This document shows positions 22,794 through 36,100 of a DNA stretch of 64,000 bases, piece by piece. How positions within the stretch are numbered: the stretch's first letter is position 1; each line of letters opens with the position of its first letter. Origin of the DNA: Laguncularia racemosa (taxonomy: Eukaryota > Streptophyta > Magnoliopsida > Myrtales > Combretaceae); assembly GCA_037954665.1 (NCBI GenBank), contig JBBMOL010000196.1, positions 1,054,001 through 1,118,000 on the forward strand, given 5' to 3'. The translations under genes were made by a program, and so were the position numbers. The notes beneath the pieces are model-generated. The model saw only the letters and a list, made by a program, of their open reading frames with translations, searched no databases and was not told the origin of the DNA.

Positions 22794-23987
22794 TGATGGG
22801 AAAATTTCTGACACTGTCAACCTCTTCAGAACCCAATTTAGATGATTAACCAAATTGCTCATATTTTACCTTATGTCTTTATTTCTAATAAAATTTGAGA
22901 ATAATCTTACAGGTACAATTATATTTCTCCATGGGATGCCAAAATGTCCTATAACTTCAGTTAGACACATAACATTTTTCAAGATAATAATCAAAGACCC
23001 GCTGCGATTGTTCTCTATTCTAAGGCATTAGATCTTCAAGACTTATGCTATTTTGTATCTTGTAAATGTTTATTGAACTATTTTGGTTGTATTTTGGTTT
23101 TGGGACACTTTTATTTCTTTTTAACTTTCATTTAGGGTTAGCCACCTTAAAAGTGGCAAACTTGTAATTTTGAGCACTTTTTAACCCTAGGAGTAGCAAG
23201 TATAAATACTTGCTTAAGAGAGGATTTGAGGAGAGCTTATTTTTGCAGATTAAACACTACATTTCATGTGAGAATTAGGGTTCTTACCTTGGTTCCAAAC
23301 TCTTATCAATTTCAATCCCAAGAGTTAAAATTGTGGCGAGTGCAACATCTTGAAATTGTGAGTTATATCAATTTCATTTTGTTGTGATTTCTTTTCTTCT
23401 CTAGTATGTCATATCTAGGGTTGAATTGAGATAGTTCTTGGTCATAAATACATATTATTATTCACAAATTCTTGTGTTTATTTGAAGTACTTATCAATTT
23501 GATTCGGATCATCATTGAAGATTACACTTGAAAACGTGTTCTTCTCTATTGGAAAGGAATTCTTATAATTAAGGTTTTCTTTGTCATTTGTGGATTATTT
23601 GTGTGGGTTATATGAGATTAGGGTGTTGTTAGAAGATACTATGATTGTGGTATTATAATTATATCATTGGATATTTGGATTTCATCATATTTTCATTAGG
23701 GTTCCCGTAAAATTGCCTTTTGTGGATCCGATTATGCCTTGACTTGAGATTGTTTTTCTTAAGTCTTTTATATGTGCTTAATCTTGGTTTTAGGCACATC
23801 ATCTTTTTGGTATCAGAGTTATATCATATTTAGATTCAAGATTGAACACATCATTGTTGTCAAATTGGTTCAAAAGCATTGAGATTTGATGCTAATGTTC
23901 ATGAGATTGAAGCTAGTTTGAATGACATTGTTTAAGTGTCTTTCAATCTTGGTTTTTGTGTGCTTAAACTTGGTTTTAGGCACATCA
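22794..23987 (+). repeat. 3' LTR of the gag-pro-only CRM-like element
   Basis: 1194 bp, nearly identical to 18783-19976, preceded by a purine-rich tract (CTCGAGGAGA). TATAAATA is at 23201-23208. The internal decoy PBS is better preserved here (TTTTTGGTATCAGAG near 23803-23818). Confidence 0.93.
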
Positions 23988-24371
23988 TCTACTGAGAAGA
24001 TATATTTGAAAATATCATTGACATAAAATTTTGATTTTGGGAAAACATTTTGAGGGACTAATTCCTTCTTAAAGGAAGATGCTACCTCTGTAATTACGAC
24101 CTTTCTTAGGAGACCGTGAACCTAACGCACTGGTAATTGCCTTGATTAATTTAGGAGTAATTACCATATTAATGTTTAAACTCTCAGTATTTAAACTTAC
24201 ATTATCCTCATCGGGACATTTCATTGGTTTGGATGAGGTGTATGATTGCTCATCCTTAATTACGAGTGGTGTATTAGTTTTGGGGACCGTGGTAGCAAGC
24301 CATGACCAGACAATTGTAAGTCCCTTCCGGGGGACTTCCTTCTCCTTCCCCTTATCCCTTTTGGGAAGCAT
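23988..24371 (-). pseudogene. Viral ORF2, 5' part
   Basis: Starts at ATG 24371 (MLPKRDKGKEKEVP), four bases after the ORF1 stop. It has the basic start, VWSWLA, and the LNTESLN and LIKAITSALGS stretches. Relative to the other copies a piece is deleted after KKGRN (near 24080), which shifts the frame. The sequence resumes at 18782 beyond the inserted retroelement. Confidence 0.82.
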
Positions 24372-24375
24372 CTCC

Positions 24376-27300
24376 CTACAGGAATTCACGGGTAAGGAAA
24401 TCAGGAAGAGAATTGGATGCTCTATTGATATGCTCGATATCGAAATCAAAACAAGATAAAATTGATTGTCATCTGGCAAAAATCTGTTTTGAAGCCAAAT
24501 TTTGAACATCTTTCTCTAAAACATTTTTAGTTGCTTTGTAGTCAATTCTTAAAAGAAATTTTTGATTTAATAAATCTACTTAAAATTTGGAAATCGTTAA
24601 AACAATTGCTAAAATTTCCTTTTTAATTGTGGAATAATTAAGTTGACATTGGTTCCAGTGTTTTGACACAAACTGGACTACACATTCATTGGCGTTAGAT
24701 TTTTGCTTATGGATTCCTCCAAAACCTATATTAGATGCATCAATCTCTACTATCTTTAGTAGGGATAGATCTACTATATGGATGCAAGGAATTTCCTCAT
24801 TTTTTTCTTTGATTTATCTGACTACATCTGTATGTATGTCAGACCATTCTAGTGGATTTTTCTTAAGCCTGTTATGAAGAGGCTTACATAAGACATTGAG
24901 ATTCCCAAAGAAATATGTTACATAATTTAAGCCACCTAAGAATCTTTGGAGCTGGGTCTTGTCCAAAATTCTATGTGGAAACTTAGAAGAAAATTCTATG
25001 GATCTATTAATTGGAGTGATTATTCCATTGTGAATATCGAATCCAAAGAACCTAATCCTGGTTTGGAATAAGGATATCTTAGAAGGCGATACTACTAAAC
25101 CATTCATTTTGACTTTCTTAATGAAAGCTTTTACATGTTTGAAATGTTGATCTACATTAGGAGAGAAGATCAACACATCATCAATATAAATGATTACAAT
25201 TTTCGAGTAATCGTTAAAGATTTCATTCATTATCCTCTGAAACTCAGAGGGTGCATTTTTTAATCCATAAGGCATTACATTCCATTCATACTGTCTAAAT
25301 GGGACAGTGAAGGTTGTTTTATACCTATCGGATTCTTTTATCTGGATTTTCCAAAACCCAGATTTCATATCGAACTTAGAGAATACCTTAGCATTATGTA
25401 TTCTACCAAGCAGATCTTGTTTATTAGGTATGGGATACCTAATCCATTTTAAAACATTATTAAGAGGCTTGTAGTTAACTACCAATCTTGGTACGCCTCT
25501 TTCAATTTCAGCATTTTTATTAACGTAAAAAGCCGAACAACTCCAAGGTGACTTGATTTGCGTATTAGCTTTTTAGCTAACAAATCAGTAATTTCATTTT
25601 TACAATGTTTTAGAACATCACTATTCATTTGCAAAGGTCTTGCCTTCGTTGGTATATTTTTCTCATTGAAGTTACCTTCATAAGGTAATCCAACTAAGTG
25701 GGATTTTCTATCCCAGAAAGCATTAGGTAAAGGGGAATAGATATCTTTTCTGATCTCACTTTCTAATTTAGAAATCCTTTCCTTAACAAGATTTCTTTTG
25801 ATTTGATCTTCGATCCTATGAAGATTCAAATCGTCATTTAAGAAGGATATTTGGTCTTCTTTGGCTTTATTCAAATAGTTCATCTTAGAAACTGAGTTCT
25901 ATTTGAGTTCATCTATCATTTTGGTTTTAGGTTTTGAAACAAAGTTAAAACAGACCCTTCAACTAAGATAATTTGTTTCAATCCCATCATCATTAACCTT
26001 AAAAGGTTGAATTAAATTGATAAAGGGTATTCCTAATATTCTGCTTCAAAGTTTTAACTAAAACGAAGCTAGTATTGTCGGATACATTACTTTTAATAAC
26101 TTCAGCATCGGGTAATTTGAAACTAATGTTTAATTTGTTACCGAATGCAAAGCTTAGAGATTGGGTTGTTTTTTCAAAATATTTTGTTGGGATTAGCCCT
26201 TCTCTAATGCAATTTAAATCTGTGCCAGTATCAAATAGAGTAGTAGTTTCTAGGATAAATTCCTCATTTATCCTAATGGTAATATTCATTACCCATTTCC
26301 TAGTAGTGACTTCTACTAGTTGCATTAGATATTCTGAATTGATTTCTTTTCTAGAATCTTCATTGTTCGAACTTTCATATTCAATGTTATCTGAATACTC
26401 AGTCCTCATTTTGATTTTGAGTTCGAAGAATTCTTGCTGCAACTTATGTTGCATCAATTTTAATTCTTTGATTTCTTCTTTTTGAATTTTAATTTCATTA
26501 TGAAGATCATTAACCGTAATTAGTTTATGACCCCTGGACTTACTCCTATTAAGAACTTTATTTAGATTATAGGTTAAATTATAAGAAATTGAAGACATTG
26601 GTTTGGAATTTTCTAACCATCTTAATTTCTTATCATCATTCATTGAATGTAACTTGAGAAGAAATTCTTCTTCTTCCCTAGTTAGGACATTGATTTCTTC
26701 CTCAAAAGATGATTCAATATCATTACATTGAATCCCTTCTTCTTCTGAAGATGAAGGTTCATACGAAGAGTATCCTATTTCTGCAAAGATTTGCAGGATA
26801 TCTTCCATTACATCTTCATCTAGATCTAAGGCATCCAGTCTTTTACCGATTTTATATTTATTGGCTGTGTGACCGTATTTCCTACATCTATAACACTTGA
26901 TTCTTTTACATGGTTTCTTCTTCTTAGAATAATCCTTTTTAGAATCTTCATTATCAGATTGTTTGTTAAATATTTTAGAGAAATTCTTCTTTTTCTTCTT
27001 GAATTTTCTCTTAGATTTCCTTTTACAATTTGAACATTTTTTTGAGTCAAAGACAAAGAATGGATCATACTGTGAATAGAAATCACCAAGGCTTTGCCTT
27101 TTCATTATTTTCTCATTTTTAAGTTACTTCTGTAACCTAATTATGTTACACATTTGGGTTCATATCTTATAGACATAAGAGGTTAGCTCTCCATAAGACA
27201 GGTTGTTGTAAGGAATTTCTCCATTGAATTCCTCACGAATTTTGGTTCTAACTTGTTCACCTATTAGTTTAGGTAAACCGGCTAGGAATTTTTCTTTCCA

Positions 27301-29701
27301 AAAGGGTTGATTGCAGTGATCCCTTAGCAGTACCCTTTGGAAGAATATATCCTTGTATTGGCGAAATTTGCCTAAGGATTTGCATTTCATATTGGATAGA
27401 AGATCTAAATTCTTATCTTTAATGTGAGATAGATCCCCTATGAAATGTTGACTAATACAAAGCATTAATGTATTAACAACATCTTGAATTGGTTGGTTAA
27501 ATTCATTAAGTATTTTAACTCCGAATTCGTTTTTCTTAACGGAAGTTAAAATGTTCATTCGCTGTTCTTCAGTGAGATAATTATCCCACCAACCTTTTAA
27601 TTGTTTAGTAAAACTAGAAATTAAAAGTACAGCAATTTGATAATCAAATATGCCTTGAATACTTTTGTTAGTATTCATGAACATTATCATATGATTAAGA
27701 ACATTAAGAATCATTTGTTTTGAGGCTCTATCTATGTTCCATTCATAGGTGGTTCCTACAGAATATTTGTTTTGATAATTACTTGGTTTTTTCTCGAATA
27801 TAATATCAAGAGGAGAAGCTCACTAATAATATAATTTCTGATGCTCTTTCTAAGTAATCTTGTTAATTTCTTCACCATTAGAGTCATTAAGACTTAAGTC
27901 TTTTAATGAAACTTTTGGATCATAATCATTATTGGATTCATTCAAAACATTAAGTTTTTTAGATGGAGTATCTTCAATTATTAGATTCCTAAATTTAGGA
28001 GTATCTAATTTTAAAGATTCCATCGGTTCCATTTTCATTTTGTTTTTTAACAATTTTTTCTTCTCAATTAAAGCTTGAAGAAAGTCATTACTGGGATTAG
28101 ACATTTTGAAAGGTTTGAAAAGTGGTTTCTTTCGATTCTTAATGGTTTCATTGTTATTGACCTGAGGTTTACTAATTACATCTTCTATTCGGTCTAATTG
28201 TTGACCTATTGTGTGAAGACTTTTATTAGTAAAATTGTTTTGGTCAATAATTTTCTTTATGTCAGATCCTTCAACTTCCGTGGCATTCTTGAAAGGAGCT
28301 AGCTTAATTTCGGTATCCTTATGGGAATACCTAATGTTGCTAAGTGGTGGATGAGTAGATTCAACTACGTTACTGTAAGTTAGTCTCCATTGTACAGTTT
28401 TATTAACATTATGAATCATTTTAGGCTTCAAATAATATTCTTCTAACCAATCGAAGAATAAGATCTAAGAACCTACTTCATTCATAAAATTGTAATAATC
28501 CTCCTTAATTTGTATCTTAAACTTAACAAAAGTCTTAAAATACCATTCTCTTTTCTTTCAATTTTTAGGAGAATTAAAATTAATGTTTAGAAAAATCCTA
28601 TTAGGTTCGAAAGGTTTTTCTAAGACGTTAAGTTCATAATCTCCTACTTCTGAAGCAGAAGGTTCTTCATATTTTGGATCATTGTGATAGACCGGTTGAG
28701 TTAATCCTATGGGCTTATTAACTAAACCACTAATTGAAGGATTAAACTTTTTAGGGCTATCTTGAACATTTTTTAGTTCATCAATCTTAGATAGATCAAT
28801 TGATCTTCTAGATGATGATCCTAAAGACATTGAATTTCTAGGATATTTAAATGATTTCTAGGATATTCAAATGATTTCCTAGAGAATTGGAGTGTTACCT
28901 TACCATCTGGATGCTGTATTACATTAGATGGTTCGACATCATTGATTTATTTCTAAGGAATAGGGTTTTCTATTTCCCAGTGATCAAGCAAGTTTACTTG
29001 ATCCCATTTGATGATTTTTGGGACATTAACATTGGATCTGGTTAAATATGTTTGAATTAGAAGAGTTTGACCTTTCTTGTCAATTTTGTACGCTTTTGCT
29101 GCAAATGCATTTTCATTGATTTAAAATAAATTCTATAGATGATTGCCATTAGTAGTGCACCTTCAATCACTCTTAATTGTTGGTTTTGATTTAAAGGACG
29201 AGGAATTTCATTATGGTTTGATCCCTAAGACCTAAGGTGACATTTGGATGACATTTGAACTGAATTGGACCAGTATTGAGACTAGTCTCGATCATAGCAT
29301 GGGTCGATCGTTCATACTCCAATTCTCTTGCATCCCCAAGGGCCATTAACATAGAGGTATCTAATCCTAATTTGGTAAGAGGTTTGGCTCTTACTTAGAT
29401 TAGACCTATGTGAATGTAATTCCATTCTTGTCCATATTTTTTAATGGAATTACGATTCATTAATTCAATTGATGTCAATCCATTAGAGACAAGAATGTCT
29501 CTCATAGTCATTTTTGCCAAAAATTTTCCATTTGGCCATTTGGTAAATTTGGTCATAAGATAATTTAGGAATTTTCCAATCATCAATTGCCTTATCAAAA
29601 TCTTTTACATAAATTTCATCTCTATTATTGACATTAGAGTCCTCAAGTTCCTCATTTGAAACAAAGCTAGAGGATGACATAGTTTGATTAAATAAATTCA
29701 T
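24376..29701 (-). pseudogene. Viral ORF1 polyprotein, minus copy, broken
   Basis: Caulimovirid polyprotein of about 1775 codons, from ATG 29701 (MNLFNQTMSSSSF) to TAG 24376-24378. Domain order is as follows. The movement protein of the 30K type runs about 29701-28920, badly broken near 29100-29390. The coat protein region runs about 28830-27160, with QLKGWWDNYL near 27585. A Lys-rich stretch precedes the zinc finger at 26854-26895 (C-Y-R-C, Gly-His kept, last Cys changed to Tyr). Protease has D-T-G-T-D (26218-26232). RT has Y-I-D-D at 25177-25188 intact, and RNase H covers about 24820-24376. Stops or shifts interrupt it at about 27840, 26000 and 25480. Protein roles are known for the family; activity here is not expected. 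Confidence 0.9.
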
Positions 29702-31190
29702 TTTAAATCAGAACAATTTACTTATCCTATTCATAAATAGTGTTTTGTTGAACTTCGAATGGGTTTTATGCTGAGTTTCACCTCAACTCAATTTCACTAC
29801 CCTTATCCAATGGGATTTACGCTACTTAGCAAGTCAAACTGCTACTTCTCAACTCTAACCCTTTACCAAGGATCGTTCTGCAAATACTATAGATGTCAAG
29901 GTTTCCACCGAGGATTAATGTTCTCGACTTAAAATAAAAATATTTGACCTAACTATATACTCCCCCCTTAGCTCTGATACCAAACAGGGAAAGGAACGCT
30001 AGGGGACACTTCCCAGAAGGAAGTGAGACCTAAGGAAAGTCTAGAGCTAACTAAACAATCCTACCAACCTAATTCCTCGTATAGAGATGATGAATTATGA
30101 AAAGAAAATAAACATTAAACAATCAGAGTAAAAACTGCAGAAATATAAAAATATCTAAAGTACGTAGTGTTGTCTTGCAAATCACAACGAGAATCCCTTT
30201 TCAAGGTATCTCTTTTGGACCTAGTAGCCCTTAGTGGCTTGTTTCTAGCCGATATACTTAAGATATTAAAACATTAAGTAAATTGTAGAAAATAAAACTC
30301 CAGGTGGCGGCTTAGCCAGTCCATATGGAGAAAATAAACTGCAATAAATAAATTGTAAGAACAGTAACCACCACACACGGTAGAACTAAGACTAGTGGGG
30401 CTTGTTCTTTCTAAATTAAATCAAGTAAATATAAAAATATTTACTTCATTAAACATTAATGAGCATTACAAAAAATTATGAAAGCAGGCATAAACAAACA
30501 ATACATTAAAGAAGAAAGGAGGTGAGAAGCAGAGAAGAAGAGATAGAGAGGATGGAAGAAGATTATGGCAGATGGTTAGTCAAAAGAAAAAGGATAATTA
30601 CCAAGGTATGTCTGCGTACTTAAGGCCTATGGTTCATCAACCATAGAAGAAGATGTTAGTGTTTGGGATAAAGAGTGGATAGGAGTGTATGGAAGAAGTG
30701 ACCGAAGGTCGGTGGCCAGAGGTGAGGAAGAGAAGTCAGATGGAGAAGAGTGTTTATGAGTTAAAGGTTTTGAGAGGTCTTAAGGAGTTCTTAAGTTCTT
30801 CTGGATTCTGAATTTTTTTTATGCCTTCTAAATGAAATGGCTTCCTTTTTTTATAGAATCTACATTTTCACTATTTGAACAATAAAAGTACTTTTTACTA
30901 TAGTGAACAGTGATTTTCTATCGGGAATATTACTATTTAAACAGTAATTCCAAGAGAATTTTTCAGTGGAAAAGGTCCACCTATCATTCAAACCGTAGAA
31001 GACAGTTTGGTCCATTGGCTTTGGTGATGACACCATGAGACATTGTTCCGTAGATGACGGAGGAGTGTGCATTACATTATATCATTTGTAATGGTATATC
31101 AATATAAAAAATTAGTATAGTATTTACTACTATACTTCATTAATTCTACATATTGTGTTACAAATGTAATAAAATACTTACATTTGATTC
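29702..31190 (-). promoter_or_regulatory. Viral noncoding region between ORF2 and ORF1, minus copy
   Basis: The minus strand contains, in order, a degenerate hairpin cluster (about 31180-31085), a TATAAAAAAAGG box at 30844-30855, a long leader and the tRNA-Met site. TATA to primer site is about 870 bp. Short frames here look like leader micro-ORFs or chance. In the virus this would control pregenomic RNA. Confidence 0.78.
29971..29982 (-). promoter_or_regulatory. Viral primer site for initiator tRNA-Met
   Basis: The minus strand reads TGGTATCAGAGC, the conserved caulimovirid start point for minus-strand DNA. It lies 270 bp before the ORF1 ATG. Confidence 0.87.
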
Positions 31191-32563
31191 CTACGGACTA
31201 CCTAAGTTGATGCCGTAGCAGTCATCTTCATTGCTTTGTCCACTATATGTTGATCTAGTGGAATCTCCAACATTGATCTTCATTTCTTTATCGGATTTCC
31301 TTAATTAAGCTAAAGCAGCTTCCAGAACTTCTTTCATTTGTTCGAATTCTGAGTCTTGGCCATTGATGACATTAAGAAACCCCTATCATGGAGAAATGGA
31401 GTTTGTTCATTTCCTTGGGCAAGGCTTCTGGATTTAACCAGCCATTGGTCAATTGCTAACTCCTTCACCTTGTCCCACATTTTGAATCTATCCCACCATT
31501 TGACTTTAAATCATCTGGTGAGGACAGGAGCCTAGGTACATTGGTTTGGCTTGTACCCAAAGAACCAAGTCATTACCCATAATATACCAACGTGCATGTA
31601 GTATAACATGGTCTTGTTAAACATATATTCATGAGCATTAGGCTCATAATTCTTGAGGAAAAGATTGAATCCTTTCCTAGCATTTTCATGGACTATTTCT
31701 TCAATAGCCCTAAATTAATCCCACCAGTGAGCAAACCAGTAAGGAAGGTTTTTTGAAGAACATTTTTCAAAAAAGATTAACCAAGTATGGGATCTTTTTT
31801 GGTTCATTCCGAGAAAAGCATTAAACTACACCTATTTATAGTCAAAATAATTATAAATGGTACAGTGTAGTACCGGAGGCATCAAAGGGTTAATTTTGAA
31901 TTTCTAGTTTTCATGGGGTTTGCCATGCCAATCGCAAAGGTTTATGACCTTATGGATTCTAGCGGTTGAGTAGCTAATTACTCCACTGTTTTCAGAATGC
32001 TTAATTGAAATAGAACCAGTTTCAATCAAGATTCTTTCATAGTATTCCATATTTTTTAAATTGTCATATGAAAAATGAAAAACATTTTTAGGAAATATTT
32101 TCTTGGCAAATTTAAAAGGACCCTTTTCATGCATCCCTTTCTCTACTAAGAAGATATACTTGAAAATTTCCTTGACATAAAGTTTTCATTTTGGGAAAAC
32201 ATTTTGGGGGACTAATGCCTTCTCAGAGGAAGACGTTACCTCTATAATATGAACATTTTGTGATGATTTCTTAGAAATCATCTCATTGCGGCCTTTCTTA
32301 GGTGACTGTGAACCTAATGCACTGGTAATTACCTTGATTAATTTAGGCGTGATTACCACATTAGTGTTTAAACTCTCAGTGTTTAAACTCACATTATCCT
32401 CATTGGGATGTTTCATTGGTTTGGATGAGGTGCATGATTGCTCATCCTTAATTATAAGTGGTGCATTGGTTTTGGGGGCCATGGCAGCAAGCCATGACCG
32501 GACATTTGTAAGTCCCTTCCAGGGGACTTCCTTCTCCTTCCCCTTATCTCTTTTGGAAGGCAT
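31191..32563 (-). pseudogene. Viral ORF2, upstream unit of the minus tandem
   Basis: From ATG 32563 (MPSKRDKGKEKE) to the stop at 31191-31193, about 457 codons if unbroken. The start is set by the spacing stop-GGAA-ATG after ORF1. It is basic at the N-terminus, then WSWLAAMAPKTN, a Ser-rich segment, an aromatic segment (KNMEYYERILIE), a Trp-rich stretch (YWFAHWWD, later KVKWWDRF) and a charged C-terminal tail. A frame break follows NVFPK (32186), and more stops occur downstream. I recognise no enzyme motif. A second ORF of unknown role is reported for florendoviruses. Confidence 0.8.
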
Positions 32564-32819
32564 TTCCTTACAGGAATTCACGGGTAAGGAAATTAGGAAG
32601 AGAATTGGATGTTCCATTAATATGCTCGATATCGAAATCAAAACAAGATAAAATTGATTGCCATATGGAAAAAATCTATTTTGAAGCCAAATTTTGAATA
32701 TCTTTCTCTAAAATATTTTTGGCTGCTTTGTAGTCAATTCTTAAATTCTTAAAAGAAATTTTTTATTTAACAAATCTCCTTGAGATTTGGAAATTGTTAA
32801 AAAAAATTGCTAAAATTTC
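32564..32819 (-). pseudogene. RNase H end of ORF1 from the upstream tandem unit
   Basis: The minus strand matches the last part of ORF1, down to NFLTREFL before the TAA at 32568-32570. It is the truncated 5' end of the minus tandem and stops abruptly at about 32819, where filler begins. Confidence 0.8.
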
Positions 32820-32849
32820 TTAAATGGCACTTTATGAAATTAAGAACAT
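32820..32849. other. Filler DNA at the head-to-head viral junction
   Basis: About 30 bp that match neither viral copy (starting TAAATGGCACTTTATGAAAT) separate the minus tandem from the plus copy. Such filler is typical of end joining. Confidence 0.6.
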
Positions 32850-33173
32850 CTCACTTCCTTCTGGGAAGTGCCCCCTAGCGTTCCTATCCCTGTTTGGTAT
32901 CAAAGCTAAGGGGAGAGTATAGTTGAGTCGAATATTTTTATTTTAAGCCAAGAACATTAATCTTTGGTGGAAACTTAGACATCTATAGTGTTTGTAGAAC
33001 GATCCTCGGTGGAGGGTTAAAGTTGAGAAGTAGCAGTTTGACCTACCAAGTAACGTAAATCTCGTTGGATAAGGGTACCGAAATTGAGTTGAGGTGAAAC
33101 TCAGCATAAGACCCATTCTTAATTCAGTAAAACACTATTTATGAATAAGATAAGTAAAATTTTCTGATTTAAA
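32850..33173 (+). promoter_or_regulatory. 5' region of the plus viral copy with primer site
   Basis: Begins CTCACTTCCTTCTGGGAAGT, which recurs at 40978 and marks terminal redundancy. The primer site at 32895-32906 reads TGGTATCAAAGC, one base off the initiator tRNA-Met complement. ORF1 starts 267 bp downstream. Confidence 0.8.
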
Positions 33174-36100
33174 ATGAATTTATTTAATCGAACTATGTCA
33201 TCCTCTATCTTTGTTTCAAATGAGGAACTTGAGGACTCTAATGTCAATAATAGAGATGAAATTTATGTAAAAGATCTTGATAAGGCAATTGACGATGGGA
33301 AAATTCCTAAATTGTCTTCTGACCAAATTTACCAAATGGCTAAATGGAAATATTTTAGCAAAAATGACTATGTCATATCCACATAAGAGAGAGACATTCC
33401 TGTCTTTGATGGATTGACATCAATTGAATTAATGAATCGTAAATCCATTCGAAAATATGGACAAGAATGGAATTACATTCACATAGGTCTAATCCAGTAA
33501 GAGCCAAACCTCTTACCAAATTAGGATTAGATACCTTTGTGTTAATGGTCCTTAAGGGTGCAAGAGAACTAGATTATAAACGATCGATCCACGCTTCGAT
33601 CGAGACTAGTCTCAATACTAGTCTAATTCAGTTCGAATGTCATCTAAATGTCACCTTAGGTCTTAGGGATCAAACCATAATGAAATTCCTAGTCCTTCAA
33701 ATCAAAACCAATAATTACAGAATGATTGAAGGTGCACTACCAATGGCAATCATCTATAGAATTTATTTTAAATTAATGAAAACTGCATTTGGAGCAAAAG
33801 CGTACAAAATTGACAAGAAATGTCAAACGCTTCTAATTCAAACGGATTTAACCAGATCCAATGTTAATGTCCCAAAAATCATCAAATGTGATCAAGTAAA
33901 CTTACTTTATCACTGGGAAATAGAAAACCCTATTCCCCAGAAATAAATCAATGATGCCGAACCATCTAATGTAATACAGCATCCGGATGGTAAGGTAACA
34001 CTCTAATTCTCTAGGAAATCATTTGAATATCCTAGAAATTCAATGTCTTTAGGATCATTGTCTAGAAGGTTAATTGATCTATCTAAGATTGATGAACTAA
34101 AAAATGTTCAAGATAGCCCTAAAAAGTTTAATCCTTCAATTAGTGGTTTAGTTAATAAGCCCATAGGATTAACTCAACCGGTTTATCACAATGATCCAAA
34201 ATATGAAGAACCTTCTACTTTAGAAGTAGGAGATTCTAAACTTAATGTCTTAGAAAAACCTTTCGAACCTGATAGGATTTTTCTAAACAATGATTTTAAT
34301 TCTCCTAAAAATTGAAAGAAAAGAGAATGGTATTTTAAGACTTTTGATAAGTTTAAAATACAGATTAAGGAGGATTATTATAATTTTATGAATGAAGTAG
34401 GTTCTCAGATCTTATTGTTTGATTGGTTAGAAGAATATTATTTGAAGCCTAAAATGATTAATACAGTTAATAAAACTATACAATGGAGACTAAGTGATGG
34501 TAACGTAGTTGAATCTACTCATCCACCACTTAGCAATATTAGGTATTCCCATAAGGATACCGAAATTAAGCTAGCTCTTTTCAAGAATGCTATGAAAGCT
34601 GAAGGATCTAGCATAAAGAAAATTATTGACTAAAACAATTTTACTAATAAAAGTCTTCACACAATAAGTCATCAATTAGACTAAATAGAAGATGTAATTA
34701 GTAAACCTCAGGTCAATAACAATGAAACCGTTAGGAATGAAAAGAAACCACTTTTCAAACCTTTTGAAATGTCTAATCTCAGTAACGAATTTCTTCAAGC
34801 TTTAAGTGAGAAGAAAAAATTGTTAAAAAACAAAATGAAAATGGAACCGATGGAATCTTTAAAATTAAACACTCCTAGATTTAGGAATCTAATAATTGAA
34901 GATACCCCATCTAAAAAACTTAATGTTCTTAATGAATCCAATAATGATTCTGAGCCAGAAGTTTCATTAAAAGACTTAAGTCTTAATGATTCTCATGGTG
35001 ATGAAATTAACAAGATTACTTGGAAAGAGCCTTAGAAATTATATTATCAGCGAGCTTCTCTACTTGATATTATGTTCGAGGAAAAACCAAGTAATTATCA
35101 AACAAACAATATCTGCAGGAACCACCTATGAATGGAACATAGATGGAGCCTCAAAACAAATGTATCTAAATGTTCTTAATCAGATGATAATGTTCGCAAA
35201 TACTAACAAAAGTATTCAGGGAATATGTGATTACCAAATTGCTGTACTTTCAATAGCTGGTTTTTCTATCCAATTAAAAGGTTGGTGCGACAATTACCTC
35301 ACTGAAGAATAGCGAATGAATATTTTAACTGTCGTTAAAAGAAATGAATTCGAAATTAAAATACTTAATGAATTTAACCAACCAATTCAAGATGTTGTTA
35401 ATACATTAATGTTTTGTATTAGTCAACATTTCATAGGGGATCCATCTCACATTAGAGATAAGAATTTAAATCTTCTATCTAATATGAAATGAAAATTCTT
35501 AGGTAAATTTCGCCAATACAGGGATATATTCTTCCAAAGGGTACTGCTAAGGAATGACTGCAATTAACCCTTTTGGAAAGAAAAATTCCTAACCGGTTTA
35601 CCCAGACTAATAGGTGAATAGGTTAGAACTAAAATTCGTGAGGAATTCAATGGAGAAATTCCTTACAACAACCTGTCTTATGGAGAGCCAACCTCTTATG
35701 TTTATAAGATAAGAACCCAAATATGTAACACAATTAGGTTGCAGAAGCAACTTAAAAATAAGAAAACAATGAAAAGGCAAAGCCTTGGTGATTTCTGTTC
35801 ACGGTATTATCCATCCTTTGTCTTTGACTCAAAAAAATGTTTAGATTGTAAAAGGAAATCTAAGAGAAAATTTAAGAAGAAAAAGAAGAATTTCTCTAAA
35901 AGATTTAACAAACAATCTGATAATGAAGATTCTAAAAAGGATTATTCTAAGAAAAAGAAACCTTTTAAAAGAATTAGGTGTTATAGATGTAGGAAATACA
36001 GTTACACAACTGATAAATGTAAATTGGTAAAAGACTGGATGCCTTAGATCTACATGAACACGTAATGGAAGATATCTTGCAAATCTTTGGAGAAACAGGA

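Larger units (their letters stand above)
18783..23987 (+). mobile_element. Gag-pro-only CRM-like retroelement with matching 1194-bp LTRs
   Basis: Both LTRs are exactly 1194 bp (18783-19976 and 22794-23987), with TG...CA ends. Flanks are TCTAT (18778-18782) and TCTAC (23988-23992), a 5-bp target duplication with one difference. Internal parts are a tRNA-Met PBS, a long leader, gag, protease and a C-terminal pol scrap, then the 3' LTR. RT, RNase H and integrase are missing. The insertion splits viral ORF2, so it is younger than that viral copy. Confidence 0.92.
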
